Assembly (NCBI GenBank): GCA_016859345.1
Contig: CM029120.1
Span: forward strand, 6,132,501 to 6,196,500
Direction: 5' to 3'
From: Istiophorus platypterus
Taxonomy: Eukaryota > Chordata > Actinopteri > Istiophoriformes > Istiophoridae
DNA: 64,000 nucleotides
This document shows, one piece after another, positions 52,010 to 64,000 of this stretch. The notes below the pieces were generated by a model. That model saw only the letters and a program-made list of their open reading frames with translations, did no database searches and had not been told where the DNA came from. Made by a program: the position numbers and the translations under genes. Numbering within the stretch: position 1 is the first letter of the stretch; each line of letters begins with the position of its first letter.

Positions 52010-54529
52010 TTTTCATCAAAAAACCTCAAAGTTGCCTGGCTCCCTCAGATTTTCTCCAGAGAGGACAAAAAATAGTAATCCTGTGACACAAAAGTTATTA
52101 TCTGTCTTGGGTATTGTGTCTTTCAAGACCCCACCCCTTCTTTAATCTGCTCCCCATTAGTTAAAAACTCATTGTAATGTGCAGTGAGGCTACCTCATAC
52201 CCACATCCACGTCCCCTCTCCCAGCCCCTGCACCCCTTTGCCCTCATTTAACGGGTCAGTGGATATTTGTTATGTGAGGCAAAACAGTTCCCTAATAATA
52301 TACCATCACAGGCAAATGATTATAATCAGCCAAATGTAAGTTGTCATTTTCTCTTTATTTGTTATCATATCATTTCTATCAGCCAGGGTTCTTGTTTTTA
52401 TTTCTCACTGGGAATAGCTGGTGCAACTATTTACATATGATTGACTATTTATAATATGTTCTGCATGCAGCAGACGTCGTCATGTGATGCTGACAGGGTG
52501 CAGTAGTCTCAGAGACATTTCCACAGTCACCATGAGAGATGTCCTTCTTCCTTTTTGGCAGTGACGTGGATTTTTACGCTTGAGGGAATCCCATTTCTCA
52601 TGCATACCAGTGAATTTCAACACAATTTATGGCTGCATGTCTTCCCATTCAGTCAGAGCTATGTATGTGGGGCAGCTTTTGTTGGCTGTTCTGAAGCTCT
52701 CTGGGTAAACCTACAATGGAACAAAAGCCTCAACAAAACAATCCCTCAATTAGATATACAGTAACGCACAACAGAGAACATCAACAATCAAGTAGTTGTC
52801 TGTATTGTTGTCTGGATGCTGGAAAATGCAAAGAAGATGCCTTTTAAGGAAAAACACATTATGCATTTTCTCATGATGATCCATTTGAGAAACAAATACA
52901 TGGCTACAGCCAGTCAGCATAATTCTACATATTTCCATTTATGTTGGAGAAAGAACTCAGAATACGTGACCTTCCATTATTTTTTATAAAAGAAAAATAC
53001 TTTAGGAATTTTAAAACTATGTCCGTGCATTTCTGTAATTTTCCAAAACCAACAATCCAACATTCACACCCACTTCAAATGTTCACACCCACTTCAAACA
53101 TTCACACCCACTTATTTTCTCATATAAACTGGCCTTTAGTCTGTTTCTCAAAACTTGAGGACTCCCCTATGCAGTCTGTGACTCTCTGTCCCAATCCAAT
53201 TTGTTCCTCTGTTTTCCTGTTTTCAGGTTTGTCACAATTTATGTGAGATTGCTTTAGAATAAACTATAGTACCCATGTTTATCAAAAAATGTAGAACATG
53301 TCACTCAATCGCACACAATGTGTTTTTAATATTGGAAGACAACGGAGCTCTGTGGCACAGACAGACAATATTTGGTCAGACGGTATTTGTTTAGGATCAG
53401 TGCATTGTTGGATTTGGTTTTTCATGGGGTTTGTTGACCAGAAGACAATATAAAATATCATGCCGTGCTTTTTATAAAGGGCTAAGGGGTGGCATTATTC
53501 AAATTAGGTTAATGAAAAAAATAAAGCATTTCTTCCTTCCAGTCCTATTTAAATCAGTAATTGACAAATGCACAACAAACAAAAACAGCAGCTCTTTTGC
53601 TCTTCTATAAGAGCATCTATAACTCAATTATCCTAGACTTTTATGTAATTTTTAAGTTTCATCACCAAAAATTTCATAAGATGAGGTAAGCTACTCAGTC
53701 TTACTATAACAAGCATAATTTCATTGCTGAAAATTAGCATTGTTGAAGTGTGAGGTTGCAAAGATTTTTGTTCCTTTCTTCATTTAATTTTCAAACACCC
53801 TCTCACCCAAACACCCTGTGTTATATCCCTCCACAGAACAATAATCTTCCTAGCACCTTTAAAAAAAACCCAGAATATCAAATGTAACACAGGACTGCAA
53901 TAATAACCACTGCAGTACTTTTGGCAAGACTATTCACTGGCTGTAAATCTAATGAGCAGACTACAGTATGACATCATGCGTATTGTAAACAAAGCAAATA
54001 TGTAGAAATTGCAGTAACTGTCCAGCTCTTCATGGTGTCAGTCATAAAATCAAGCCTCCCTCAGCATCCTTTGACTTGTCTCTCCCCCTGTCAGAAAAGA
54101 TGAATACACAAGTAAAGCACATTAAGGATTAAAGCATGAACCTTTCTTCTTCTCCTGCCTTATCCTAAATTTGGATTTACAAGTATGTTCCTGTCTCCCA
54201 GGCATCACAGGTTTTCACCTTTTCTCACACGTTCCCTGCCATCTTCCCACCTCTTGACACTTTTTTTTCCTACTGTGTCGAAAACACATTTCTGCTGCAT
54301 GTTTTTACATTTGTCTTTTCTTTTATCCCAAAACATTTTTGGGAAACAAAGGTATGTTTGTTTTCTTCTCATTGTTGGTTTGACACTGCTTATTTCTGGT
54401 TTCATGTAATACTGTTAATTGGTTGTTGTTTTTAATGTTGCATTCATTATGATATATTCTGTATAGGAAATGTCAGCCAAAGATGATAAACGTAAATAGG
54501 ACAAATAATGTAATTTTAATACAATCTAA
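52010..54529. other. intergenic region between afadin-like and the SLC22 gene
   Basis: Holds the 5' UTR and promoter of the afadin-like gene at its left end (not delimited; no CpG island) and the SLC22 3' UTR at its right end. A small 19-bp tandem repeat (53063-53113) is the only other structure seen. An out-of-frame upstream ATG lies 7 nt before the afadin-like start. Confidence 0.5.
53063..53113. repeat. 19-bp tandem repeat, about 2.7 units
   Basis: The unit TTCACACCCACTTCAAAYR is repeated at 53063, 53082 and 53101, the last copy partial. Confidence 0.85.
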
Positions 54530-57500
54530 TTACCCTCTTAGATTCTCTACATCCTCTATAGTCTCTGGCAGGGCGACTCCACTCATGTCAGGCAACATTG
54601 TCACCAGTCCACTGTACACAATCGACATCACACCTGAAACAAAAATATAACATGAAATGGGAAAAGATGGCTTAAGTTGGTGAGTCTAAATCCTCCCTGT
54701 ATATCAGAAAGCTAGGAGTATTGGAAGAATAGGGCGGCAGGAAGATGAAGAATTAAAATTACCGTAAACAAAAAGGGGCAGCTCCTGCCAGATACTGGCC
54801 AGTCTGTAGAGCAAAAATGGGGCTGCAATTGCTCCGATGTCACTGGCTGATGAACACACCGACACACCCAAATTTCTGTGAGTAATTGAAAGCAGATATA
54901 TAGAATTTTAGTTAAGTTTACTAGTGGTTAATTTTTTTTTGTTTGTAAGTATGAATTAGTGCATAGCTCAGCAAGCTTTTCATATTAACAAGACTAAGTG
55001 TTTACAGTCACAGTAGCTGTACATAGGTCCGTTGGTGATTGGAACTAAATGCTAACGTCAGCATATGAAGATGTTCAGAATGACAATGCTAACTGATGCT
55101 AGCTGATTCTGATGGGGAATATAATTAGTTTCAGACAGGAATATTTGTTCAAAAATTTAAATTGGAAAATACAACTTGGTGATGGCGCTAGGTGAAAAGT
55201 TGAGGGATCACCCAGAGGATTACAATTCATCCACAGGGTAACTTGAATGTGTGCACCAAATATCATGGCAGAACATTCCTGTAGTTGTTGGAGCATTTCA
55301 ATCCACAAAACTGCAAACGTGACAGTAGAGGAAGAGATTGCCAAGATATTAAGAAATATGTGGAAACCATCCATGTCTGTACAAAGTATAGTTGTTGAGG
55401 TCTGGCCACAGTGATGGACCAACCCACTGACGGTGACATTGCCACACAGGCACTGGATTTTAAAGATACAAAGGGTATCTACTAAAAATGAGTATGTGAT
55501 TATTTGGTCCATTTTATAGTTTCATTTATGTTGGTTACTTTAAAGTGATTCAATAACAGTTCATTTTTTTAAAGCTGCAATAACTTCAGGCATTTTCTAG
55601 AAGCTTGTTTTTCACTTGGATTTGAATATTCTCTGTAAAATTTACAGTGACACATTTTTTCCTCTTTTCCCCTGGTTATGTTCTTGTTTGCGTGAAGGGC
55701 GTCTCAAATGCAGCTTGTTTCATCTGTCACCGCTCATAAGAAAACAAACCCATATCTAACAATACTCAGTCTTTTCACACCTCAGAGGTGTCGGATACAT
55801 CTCTGCATTTGCAAAGTTCAGAGTCTCAAATCCAATGGCAACAGCAAATCTCCCAATGATTGCAATCGACTTTTTCAACCAGGCAAAATCTGTAGTGCGG
55901 AGAAAAGAATGAAAACTTAGTCCAAGTATTGACAGCACCAACTATAACTGATGAAACTAGAAATCATCAAACTGTATTTTCAACTCTTCACCTGATGACG
56001 ATTAGACTGTCAGCCGTACTTACCCGTTGAGACGAAGGGGATTATGAGACAGGCAAGGCCACCAGTGAAGTTGGCGATGCTCATAAGGGAGCGTCGACCA
56101 ACTCTGTCAACCAGCAGGTAGAAGATGAGGCCAACGGGAAGCTCCACTACAGCAGAAATGAAGAAATCTAAGAAAAGGTTGTCGCCTGTGATCCCAAGCC
56201 GCAGGACCAAGCCTTGAAACACGACGGTGCTAGTAAACCTAGATGAGGGTGAAGGAACATTGAATTGAACTTTTTATTTGAGATTACCAGCACATCCTCC
56301 AAGAGCAGTCAATAAGGTATTTTATACTATCATCTTGTAGTAAAAAAAACTTCAATATAAAATCACAGGAACTGGCTTACCAGGCATAGGTTAAAATGAG
56401 TGTGTTTTTTCTAATATTTGATGTCCTCAATAAATCCACAATTGATACAGGATTTACTTCTCTCTTTTCCTCCAAACGTATTATCTGAAAAATATAATAT
56501 TGAAAGGTGAATTGCAATCGTTAAAACAGATTTTTATTTCCATTAGCAAATCACCATTCCTAAGCTTTAACAAAGACAAAAATCCAAACGGTCTTTCAAA
56601 ATATTGTCCATACCTCTGGAAGATTATGCGGTAAAGATCTACCGTTGTATTTTGCAATGTTTGTAGTAACTCTCATGGCTTCTATATTTCTTTTTTGTGA
56701 AAACAGCCAGCGTGGAGACTCAGGAACAATCCTTTAAAAAAAATCAAAACAAAAAAAACAAAAAAAGAACAAGCACACAGTTGTAATGAATTCAACAGCC
56801 ACATGAGAGCTATCATGAGATAACCACGACTGGCATATATGAGGCAAACCATGGACTGTATTCATACCAGTGGTATGAGACAAACAGAAAGCAGGGCACA
56901 CTCATGACCAGCTGCAGAGTCCTCCAGGAGGACAGGGAGTAAGCCAGACCAGGCAGGATGACCATGCCAGTAGAGTAGAAAGTCCGACTCACCATGGACA
57001 CAAATTTCCTGTTGTCTGAGCCGAAGAACTCAATCACTGCAAAAAAAAGATGATACATTTTAGCTAACAGGCTAACAGATAATTGGCATTTTAAAGCTGG
57101 AGTATTAGTGTGAGGCAATTAGCCCGACATCAGTAAACAGGATCAGATATATAACCCTTTACACTTTCATAAGCCCAGTTGTCCTAAAAGTGGTGCATTA
57201 ACTTATTTGATCATCTACTATTTCAAAGCTCAAGTATGCACACTGGATTGCCTAGCTGCATGACTCTGAGCTGAGAGACTAGATTGGTTTTTTTTTTTTT
57301 TTATGCAAAAACCTTTTTTAGAACCCAGAATTCAAAGAATTTTTCTGTACACAACATTGGTTTGAACCTACCAAGTACATAGGTGGCCACCCATGCTCCC
57401 TTTCCAAAAAACCCTTGAAAAAATCTAAAGATGAGCAGCAGCGAGTACCATGGCGACACCATGACCCCTACACCTGAGATACCAAGGCCAAGCATTGATG

Positions 57501-58627
57501 CAATAAAACACGGCTTTCTACCGAACCTGTGAAAAGACCAAACAGTGTTTGATACTTTTAAAACAAATTCAAAACTTAGATACTTCTCAGTGGATATGGT
57601 GAAAAGAAAATGACTGGAAGTTATTGGTGTAAAACATACCTGTCAGCCAGGTAGCCAATGACAAAAGCGCCAATTAGAAATCCAGATGCCAAGGAAACTT
57701 GATTTAGATCAGCGAGCCAGGATTTCTCACAGACCAAGGAGAACTAGGATGAAGAAAATTTAAGAGACATTTCACCCAAAACCAAAGTTAACAGAACTAT
57801 TAGTGATTTTTATAATCATGATTATGATTCCAAAATAAAAAGCTTTGACAAAGGAGGTCAGAGTTCGAAGTTTATGCCCAGGACAGCATATCAGAGCAGT
57901 TCAAAACTGGCATGAGAAATGCAGCAAATTAATTCAATGTCAAGAAAAGAGTTGTTTTTAAAAATATCTCATGATAACACAGCTTGCCTGTGTTGTTTCT
58001 TGCCATAGGGCAGTTTGATTCAAATTAACAGCTGCAAACCATCACATTAATTTCACATGTGATTTCTTTGGTACAGGGATTTGAGGGATAAAACTCTAAT
58101 GCAAAAGCAACACAACAAAATATTTTTTAGAAGCTTGACAGGTAAATCATTTGCTGATATGGTGATATGGCAGGTGCAACCTCATATTTAAGCTGTTCTT
58201 GTCGCCAGTAGAAAGAAAATGTACCCACCTCAGAAACAATAGTGCTGTGGCTTTTATCAAACAACCATCTACTGTCACAAGGCACCACTTGGGTTGCATT
58301 AGCAGTCAAAAGCCAGTCAGGTTCATTGCAGTTGTTTTGGCTTTTACTCCAGTTCAGGTTGAACCTCTCGCAGCGGCTAAAGGATATTGAGTGGTCAGAG
58401 TGGGGAACGGTGGCTTCCCGCACCTCGACCTCTGTCCAGCAACATTCCTCCTGGAGGTGCTCAGCTCCAGGACTCCAACACCAGTGATCCGGGGTGCGCC
58501 CTAGGAAAACAACCCCAACTAGTACGAAAGCAAAAAGTATCACTGGAAGTGAACCAAGTATGACAATTTTCTTATGGAAAGGCCCAAAATCTCCTATGTG
58601 CTCGATGAGTTTGTCCACGGTTTCCAT
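54530..58627 (-). CDS. slc22a3: organic cation transporter, SLC22A1/2/3 group, closest to SLC22A3 (OCT3)
   Basis: Polyspecific facilitative transporter of organic cations and monoamines in the plasma membrane. Ten exons in order: 58229-58627, 57640-57743, 57372-57526, 56868-57036, 56614-56731, 56381-56484, 56024-56238, 55781-55889, 54763-54875, 54530-54633. All phases close (529 aa). The N-terminus reads VDKLIEHIGDFGPF and TM1 ends FVLVGVVFLG. A large extracellular loop follows with several Cys and N-glycosylation sites (NWS, NAT), ending SHSTIVSE. MFS motifs are GYLADRFGRK and DRVGRR, with PESPRWLF after TM6. SASDIGAIAAPF keeps the TM11 Asp typical of cation rather than anion members. FQGLVLRLGI and DFFISAVVELP resemble OCT3 more than OCT1/2. 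The C-terminus LPETIEDVENLRG is short. OCT2-type naming in fish is possible. Confidence 0.9.
55043..55345 (+). mobile_element. dispersed repeat family D
   Basis: In the last SLC22 introns. Phrases GCTAACGTCAGCATATGAAG, GATGGCGCTAGGTGAAAAGT, TGAGGGATCACCCAGAGGAT and GTGTGCACCAAATATCATGG are diagnostic of a fish repeat I know from many loci. Confidence 0.7.
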
Positions 58628-60692
58628 CTCTGCTGATTATCTAAAGTGATGTAAGATGTAGGGTCTGCAAAGGCTGCTCCGTTGTGAGAAAGTCGTGTCT
58701 TTTAAAGAGATCCCTTGGGCCGAAGTGTGATCAAAGTCCCTCTCTTGTTCCCTCTCTTGAGTTTACTGGTCATCTTTTCCAGGAATTGAGCAACCATATC
58801 ATGCTCTTAGAAATGCAGCATTACCAAACAGTCTTGGTCTGGAATTTATTGGCTTGTCCGTACGAAGGTATTTTTGCCCCTCATTTGGACATTTTCCTAT
58901 ATTTTTTTACAAAGGGCTATTTTTATGTTGTTCTAATATTTGTTCTAATATTTAATATTATTTTATTTATTTATATATATTTTTTCTAGCCTTGTTTGTG
59001 CTGTGCTTTTTGGGACAGTACTGATAATGTCCAGTACTTGATGGATCACTATTGGATTCTTGATACCCAGATGATGAACCTTACAGACTTCATCAGGTTC
59101 AAATGTTTTGCTTTTTCAGTGATTTGGTTTGTGATTAAGTCTCACAAAACTAATGACATTCCCATTAGATCTACTTTGTGATTAGTGCTTATTATCAAAT
59201 TTTAGCATGCTAATTCACCAACCCAACATATGGAACATGGTGAAGATTATACTTGCTAAACATCAGCATGTTAGATGTCATTGTGAGCATGTTTGCATGC
59301 TGACATAGACATTACCTTACATATATAACATTGGTACATTAAGCAATAACCATTTATTGAAACAGTTTTGTTTGCAACACTGGGGACGCAAATGAAAGCG
59401 CGGAAGAAACATTGAACAAGAGTCAAACATCTGTAGAGAAGGACTTTTTTTTTTTTTTTTTTAGACTACGCAGGAAAAATGAGTGTAATTTGCTCTTCAT
59501 GTTCCAGTTTATCTGAGATAACCTGCCTTATTAATTAATTCATCTAATAAATTATGTTGTTATGAAACTGTTTCTCTGTACTGAGAATTTAGTATAATGT
59601 AAAGATTAACCAAATATGGAGCATTTTCAGGGAACCAAGATATACTGTATCCAAGTTAATGAGTTCTCCTTTCTTCGAAAACCCTTAGTTTAGTCATCAG
59701 CAAGTCCGTGTAAGGTGGGCTCAGTCCCAGAACCTCATAAAGAGGCCCACTCATTACATCAAAAAATGTTACCTAAGTTTGAGATCTTGTAATAGTCTTA
59801 AAACAAAGCACTGGAAGGAAAATGAAAGAGGGCACCAGGTTCAACTGCCTTGGGGTTTGATTTATTAATCTTAGATTAGTTAGTTTTAGTTGTTAAACTG
59901 AGTAAAGTTAACCTTGAAAGACCCAGACAACCTTGAAGAGGGTGCCTGGTGATAGTGAAGATGATAAGGCCACATAATGACATTATAAGCAGTTTCTAAC
60001 TTACAAGTTGAGTGATTTTTTTTTTTAAATTATATAGATAACGGAAGGTTTAAATTTTTCAGATAACAAGCATCTTCCAGGGTTTACATTAATATGGCAT
60101 GCGTATATTTTTTTGTATACCTTGATTTTGTTTACTAATGCATTCTATATAGTATATTTTTGCTAAGTGCATATATTTATTTTCTTTTGAACGTCAAATA
60201 TCTATCTATCTAAAAATTCCCTCCTGGATGACTGAAGCTCTGTCATATCTCAAAGAACAGTATGTTACTGCAGTCTTTCCTGTCACTACTTTTGAACACT
60301 CTCCAATATTGATTTTGTCAGATTAATGTTTGCTGTTGGGATTTGACAAATCACAGTGGACTAAATAATAGACACACCAGCAAAGATAGTCCAATACAAC
60401 AACAGAACAAACTGCAATTCTGAAAACCTCGATAAGCTACACAGAGTTAGAGTTTCTTGTTGTGGTCTTCCATTGGATTGTATTAATATTGTCTGGTGTT
60501 CCTCTTATTTTCTTTAATATTTGGCAACCAAAGGCAGAGCAGTTACTGTATATGATATACCACTCTGAGCTAGACAGAAATAATTTACGCAGATGAAATT
60601 ACAGTATAAGACAATAACAACAGAATCCGCAGAGTAACAGACATGTCTTGCATATATGACATATGATGAAAAGACCATTCTCCATATACATC
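58628..60692. other. intergenic region between the SLC22 gene and the AhpC/TSA-like gene
   Basis: Contains the SLC22 5' flank (no CpG island seen) and one reverse copy of dispersed repeat family D. Nothing else recognised; composition is AT-rich. Confidence 0.6.
59125..59322 (-). mobile_element. dispersed repeat family D (reverse, partial)
   Basis: The complement carries the family D phrases AACATGCTCACAATGACATC and TGATGTTTAGCAAGTATAAT, then TTAGCATGCTAAAATTTGAT. Confidence 0.6.
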
Positions 60693-60698
60693 TTTATT
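60693..60698 (-). other. candidate polyadenylation signal for the AhpC/TSA-like gene
   Basis: AATAAA on the minus strand about 350 nt past the stop at 61046. Confidence 0.45.
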
Positions 60699-61045
60699 GA
60701 AAAAAATTCATGTTGTTTGTTAGTTTCATTACAAAATGAGCTCAAACAATTTTCTTATAAAAGTGAAAGGTTGTTAATTTTGCACTGACATTTTTATGTG
60801 GACATATTTATCTGTGATTTTAAACTCTCTACATAATATGTTGCATTTCTTTTTAAAATAATTTCCATAGTCGTTATCAGCAAGTTTTTTTTTTTAATTT
60901 GTTCCTTATACCGATTCTCAAAATATTTTATCATTTTACAACTGTTGCTCCTATTCTAAACATGTTACAGGAAATTTAAGTGCCAACATAACCTGTTTAT
61001 GTACTCCAGTAATTAATCTCTGTTGTGCATGAAGGAATTTAACGT

Positions 61046-63964
61046 TCACTGTGCAGATAAAATGACCTCCACTGAGGGTCGGTCTATTGGACTCTGGCAG
61101 CGATGAGCGAACAGCACCCTCCCATGTTCGTCCAAAACAAAATCTCCTCCCAGCTGGAATATACAAGCAAAACAAAAGAAATGTACCAAAATCTTGATAT
61201 TCACTGGATGAAAATTAATGAATAAAATGGTGAATGAATAGAGAAGTATTGAATCTAGGTCACAAATTTATATTGCTATTGTACCTTTTTGATTCAATGA
61301 GAAGTTTCGCTGGAGAACTGTACTTTAGATGCATTACACAAGGGCTGCTACTGCTTCAAAAGTCTTTGAGACTGCAACATTTTACCTGAAACATGTCGTC
61401 TTGAATCGATGGAAGTTCCTTGGGAAACTCCATATCGTCTGCCACATACTCAGCATAAAGCAGCATGTTACTGAAGTTTAGTACTTTCTTCAGAGACGCC
61501 TGCAGGCCGAACGCAGTGTACATCTGCAATGCCCGACACACGACTTGTTTATCAACCAGCCAAACTATGAAACGTGTATTCTGCACTTCCATTGCGTGGA
61601 GTTGACCCCTGACCTTTCTATCATGGTCCAGCAGCATGTCATACTGACAGCCTGTCTCCTGTAACCAATGTGAAGCTCCCTGCTCACAGCCAAACGAAAC
61701 CACCACCACTTCCACAGAGTGTGCATCCAGGGATCTCTGCAAAATTATGTAAAATACAGAGACTAGGCCAAATATAAAAAAACAGCATATGATAAATTGC
61801 CTTCCATAGCTGAGGTTAAGGATGATAATGAGGATGATAATAGATCTAGTCTAGATCCATAGATGTGATGGTAACTTTTAATAGTCTTATCTGGCAGAGA
61901 GCAGGAAAGATTTAAAAGTAGAATAAACATCCAAAGGCAGCTATGCCTTTTACTGCATTTTTTTTATTGTAGTGATTATGGTCTGAGCCGACTGTGGTTA
62001 CTTCTGACAGTAACACCGCACTAATAATTTGGCACAATTCATTTGCCACCTCACTGATGAGTTTTCTGGCAGCCACAGGAGGAGCATGAGTGGAAGCTTT
62101 CCAGTTTTTGCTCTCCAATTTCGCTGAACTCTAAACTCTTTGTACTCGTTCTCTTGGAAATGTAAAAGAAATGATTTACTCAAAATTCATGTAATCATGA
62201 ACCTATAGTGCTAAACATAACATTGCTTTAACCTCCAATCATACAACCCAAAGCGAATATTTCAAACTGCTTATTGAATTCAACAGTTGGCACAGTCAAG
62301 AGCATTTTTGTAATTTCAGATATGCTCTTACACACTTCACAGACAACTGTACTGTGTACACACTTCATGTTAGCCAGCCAAGTCAAGTGTGACATAGTAT
62401 GTGTTCATTTTCCAGGACTACATTAAGAAAAGATCCCATACTAGAAAATAAAAAGGGTTTTTTTGTTTTTTTTCTAGTTCGTTTGCTAAAAATCAGCAGG
62501 AGTTTTATCCATATCAGTAGCATTCTAGACACCCGTAAGCAGAAATGTGTATAAAAACCCTCAACAGTAGGTATAATAAATTATGCAGAAAATGACCAAA
62601 TAAATTTTTCAGCCCTCCTCTTTATTTTATCCTAGAATCCTGGATTGCAAGAATTTTATTTTCATATAAATATTAGACAAAACAAGTTCTTCTTTTTAAA
62701 AGTATTTGCTAGCATGAAAATAAAAATCTTTCTGCTGTAAAATTATGTTTTAGGTGACGTGAGCTTCTGTTTGTTATTTTTTTACAAGAGGTTCATTAAA
62801 TCTGTATTAAGCAATGCCAGTCACTGTAAATCAGAACAGTAAAGTTGAAACCAGTAAAGCAAAATATCACTAAAATTCTTTGTAGAGTTTAGGGGAACTG
62901 CAGAGTCACTAGATATTTACTCATGGATTCACATGAATGAAACATTGATTTCCTCTTCTTTATAACAAATATTGACTAATATAATTTAAATATTATATCA
63001 TGAAATCTTTCATATACTCTATGTAAAGTGATGGAGATGTTGCCTTGCCTTGTGATCATTATTATTTGGTAATTGGGAAGTGTACCTGTCACTTTTAATG
63101 CGTATCATATTTACCTGATTTTTCTCCAGATCTTTAAGATGGAGACGACAGAGCAGACAGGAGAACTGACGGATTAGCACCAACAGGATCTTTTTACCTT
63201 TCCCAAGATATTTTCCCAATGTCACTGATCTGAAAGAGACACGCAGCATCAGTAAAATACTAATGTGCAAAACAGAAAATGCCCACACACACAAGTTTTG
63301 AAAGATATTTAGTCCGGTAATTTATGATGTTTCTTAACAAGTTACGTAAAAAAAAATAAATCAAACTCACTCTCCTGATCTGGCATCGATGAGAGGCATA
63401 TCTGGTGAGATACATCTTGGTTGATGGTCCCCAGCCAGTGTTTTAGCACTGAGTTGTAATTCATCATCCAAACACTGTAGAAAGGAATCCCACTCCACCT
63501 GTGTTACATCAGCCACACTCAGTAAGAATAAAAAGGTTTAACGGCAGTGTTGAGAACACTTATGAGATTTTTTATTCATTGATTGATGGATTTTAATAAC
63601 TTACTGCTAGTTGCTCAAAGTCTTGCACAGCGTCTCGCAAAGCAGCACAGCTGGAAAGGTCATGCAGCAAAGTTTTTAGGGTCATTTTATTAAGCAGAGC
63701 CAAATATATTTGAAAACCTAAAAATAATTTTTTAGGGCATGCATGTTTGATGTGATATCTATATAAAAGTAATTTGTCTTTTCCCCAGTGTGCCAAAAAA
63801 TATAGTTTGGCAGTTTTGGGTGCAAAGCTCTGTGATGAAGGGACTTCATGCTTCATTAAATAGTAAATGGATGCTTTCTTTTTTTTATTGTTTTTTTGTT
63901 TTGCTCTTACTGATAATTTTTTCTCAGTAGATCCTCTGCATCCTTTTTTCTCTTGACAGACAGA
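61046..63964 (-). CDS. AhpC/TSA-type thioredoxin-fold protein (selenoprotein L / PRXL2 class, CxxC form), 3' exons
   Basis: Probable redox protein of the peroxiredoxin-like superfamily. Seven exons in order: 63911-63964, 63605-63650, 63371-63498, 63115-63229, 61614-61736, 61386-61523, 61046-61153; phases agree throughout, and the 5' end is off the right edge. An N-terminal helical part (ALRDAVQDFEQLA, VEWDSFLQCLDDELQ) precedes the thioredoxin fold. There GKGKKILLVLIRQFSCLLCR is strand beta-1 plus the CxxC motif, followed by VEVVVVSFGCEQGASHWL, LLDHDRKMYTAFGLQASLKK and GGDFVLDEHGRVLFAH, then DRPSVEVIL before the stop. This order fits AhpC-TSA-like proteins; the spacing and the double motif resemble fish selenoprotein L, in which both positions are Sec. 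Here both are Cys and no in-frame TGA is used. The exact orthologue is not certain. Confidence 0.8.
61737..63114 (-). other. intron of the AhpC/TSA-like gene
   Basis: A 1.4 kb intron (GTAAAT to TTTTGCAG). A 207-nt open frame on the minus strand at 61912-62118 lies inside but does not fit the splice frame or any family I know; otherwise nothing recognised. Confidence 0.7.
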
Positions 63965-64000
63965 CTGAAATCAGAAAAAGTAGAGGTAAACAACCAATTT

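Noticed and set aside
55099..55512. 137-codon minus frame inside the SLC22 gene
   Set aside because: Mostly a family D dispersed repeat in an intron between exons 8 and 9.

Overview
The window is vertebrate nuclear DNA, almost certainly from a spiny-rayed (percomorph) teleost. The genes are split by GT-AG introns, exons match vertebrate families at the residue level, and the spaces are filled with CA, CT and GGA microsatellites and at least four families of short non-autonomous repeats that I recognise from fish genomes. All identifications rest on comparison with family members from memory; no search was run.

Layout, left to right. (1) The 3' half of frmd6 (+, six exons, stop at 6440) and a probable 3 kb 3' UTR. 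(2) About 18 kb without a recognisable gene, rich in simple repeats, including a 0.7 kb AAGTC-type array and a 0.67 kb CA-rich minisatellite. (3) gng2 (+): probable non-coding first exon in a CpG-rich block near 28.0 kb and two coding exons at 32.2 and 33.3 kb. frmd6-gng2 adjacency matches human chromosome 14. (4) A tRNA-Leu(CAG) gene on the minus strand, head-to-head with the promoter of dusp23 (+, two coding exons). (5) Tail-to-tail with dusp23, a complete 24-coding-exon afadin-family gene (-, 39028-52009, 1219 aa predicted) that has lost the second RA domain and the FHA domain. (6) A complete 10-exon organic cation transporter of the SLC22A1/2/3 group (-, 529 aa). (7) The 3' part of a thioredoxin-fold AhpC/TSA-type gene (-, seven exons, running off the right edge) with a CxxC motif, resembling the fish selenoprotein L / PRXL2 class.

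There is no operon-like logic. The encoded proteins act separately: cortical scaffolds (Frmd6, afadin-like), a G-protein gamma subunit, a small phosphatase, a plasma-membrane transporter and a redox protein. The most notable points are the reduced afadin paralogue, a CpG-island promoter facing + inside its largest intron, a stop-free 90-bp intron in the redox gene, and a GC-AG intron kept by reading frame in the afadin-like gene. Exon limits were set by joining splice sites so that the reading frame and family alignment continue unbroken.
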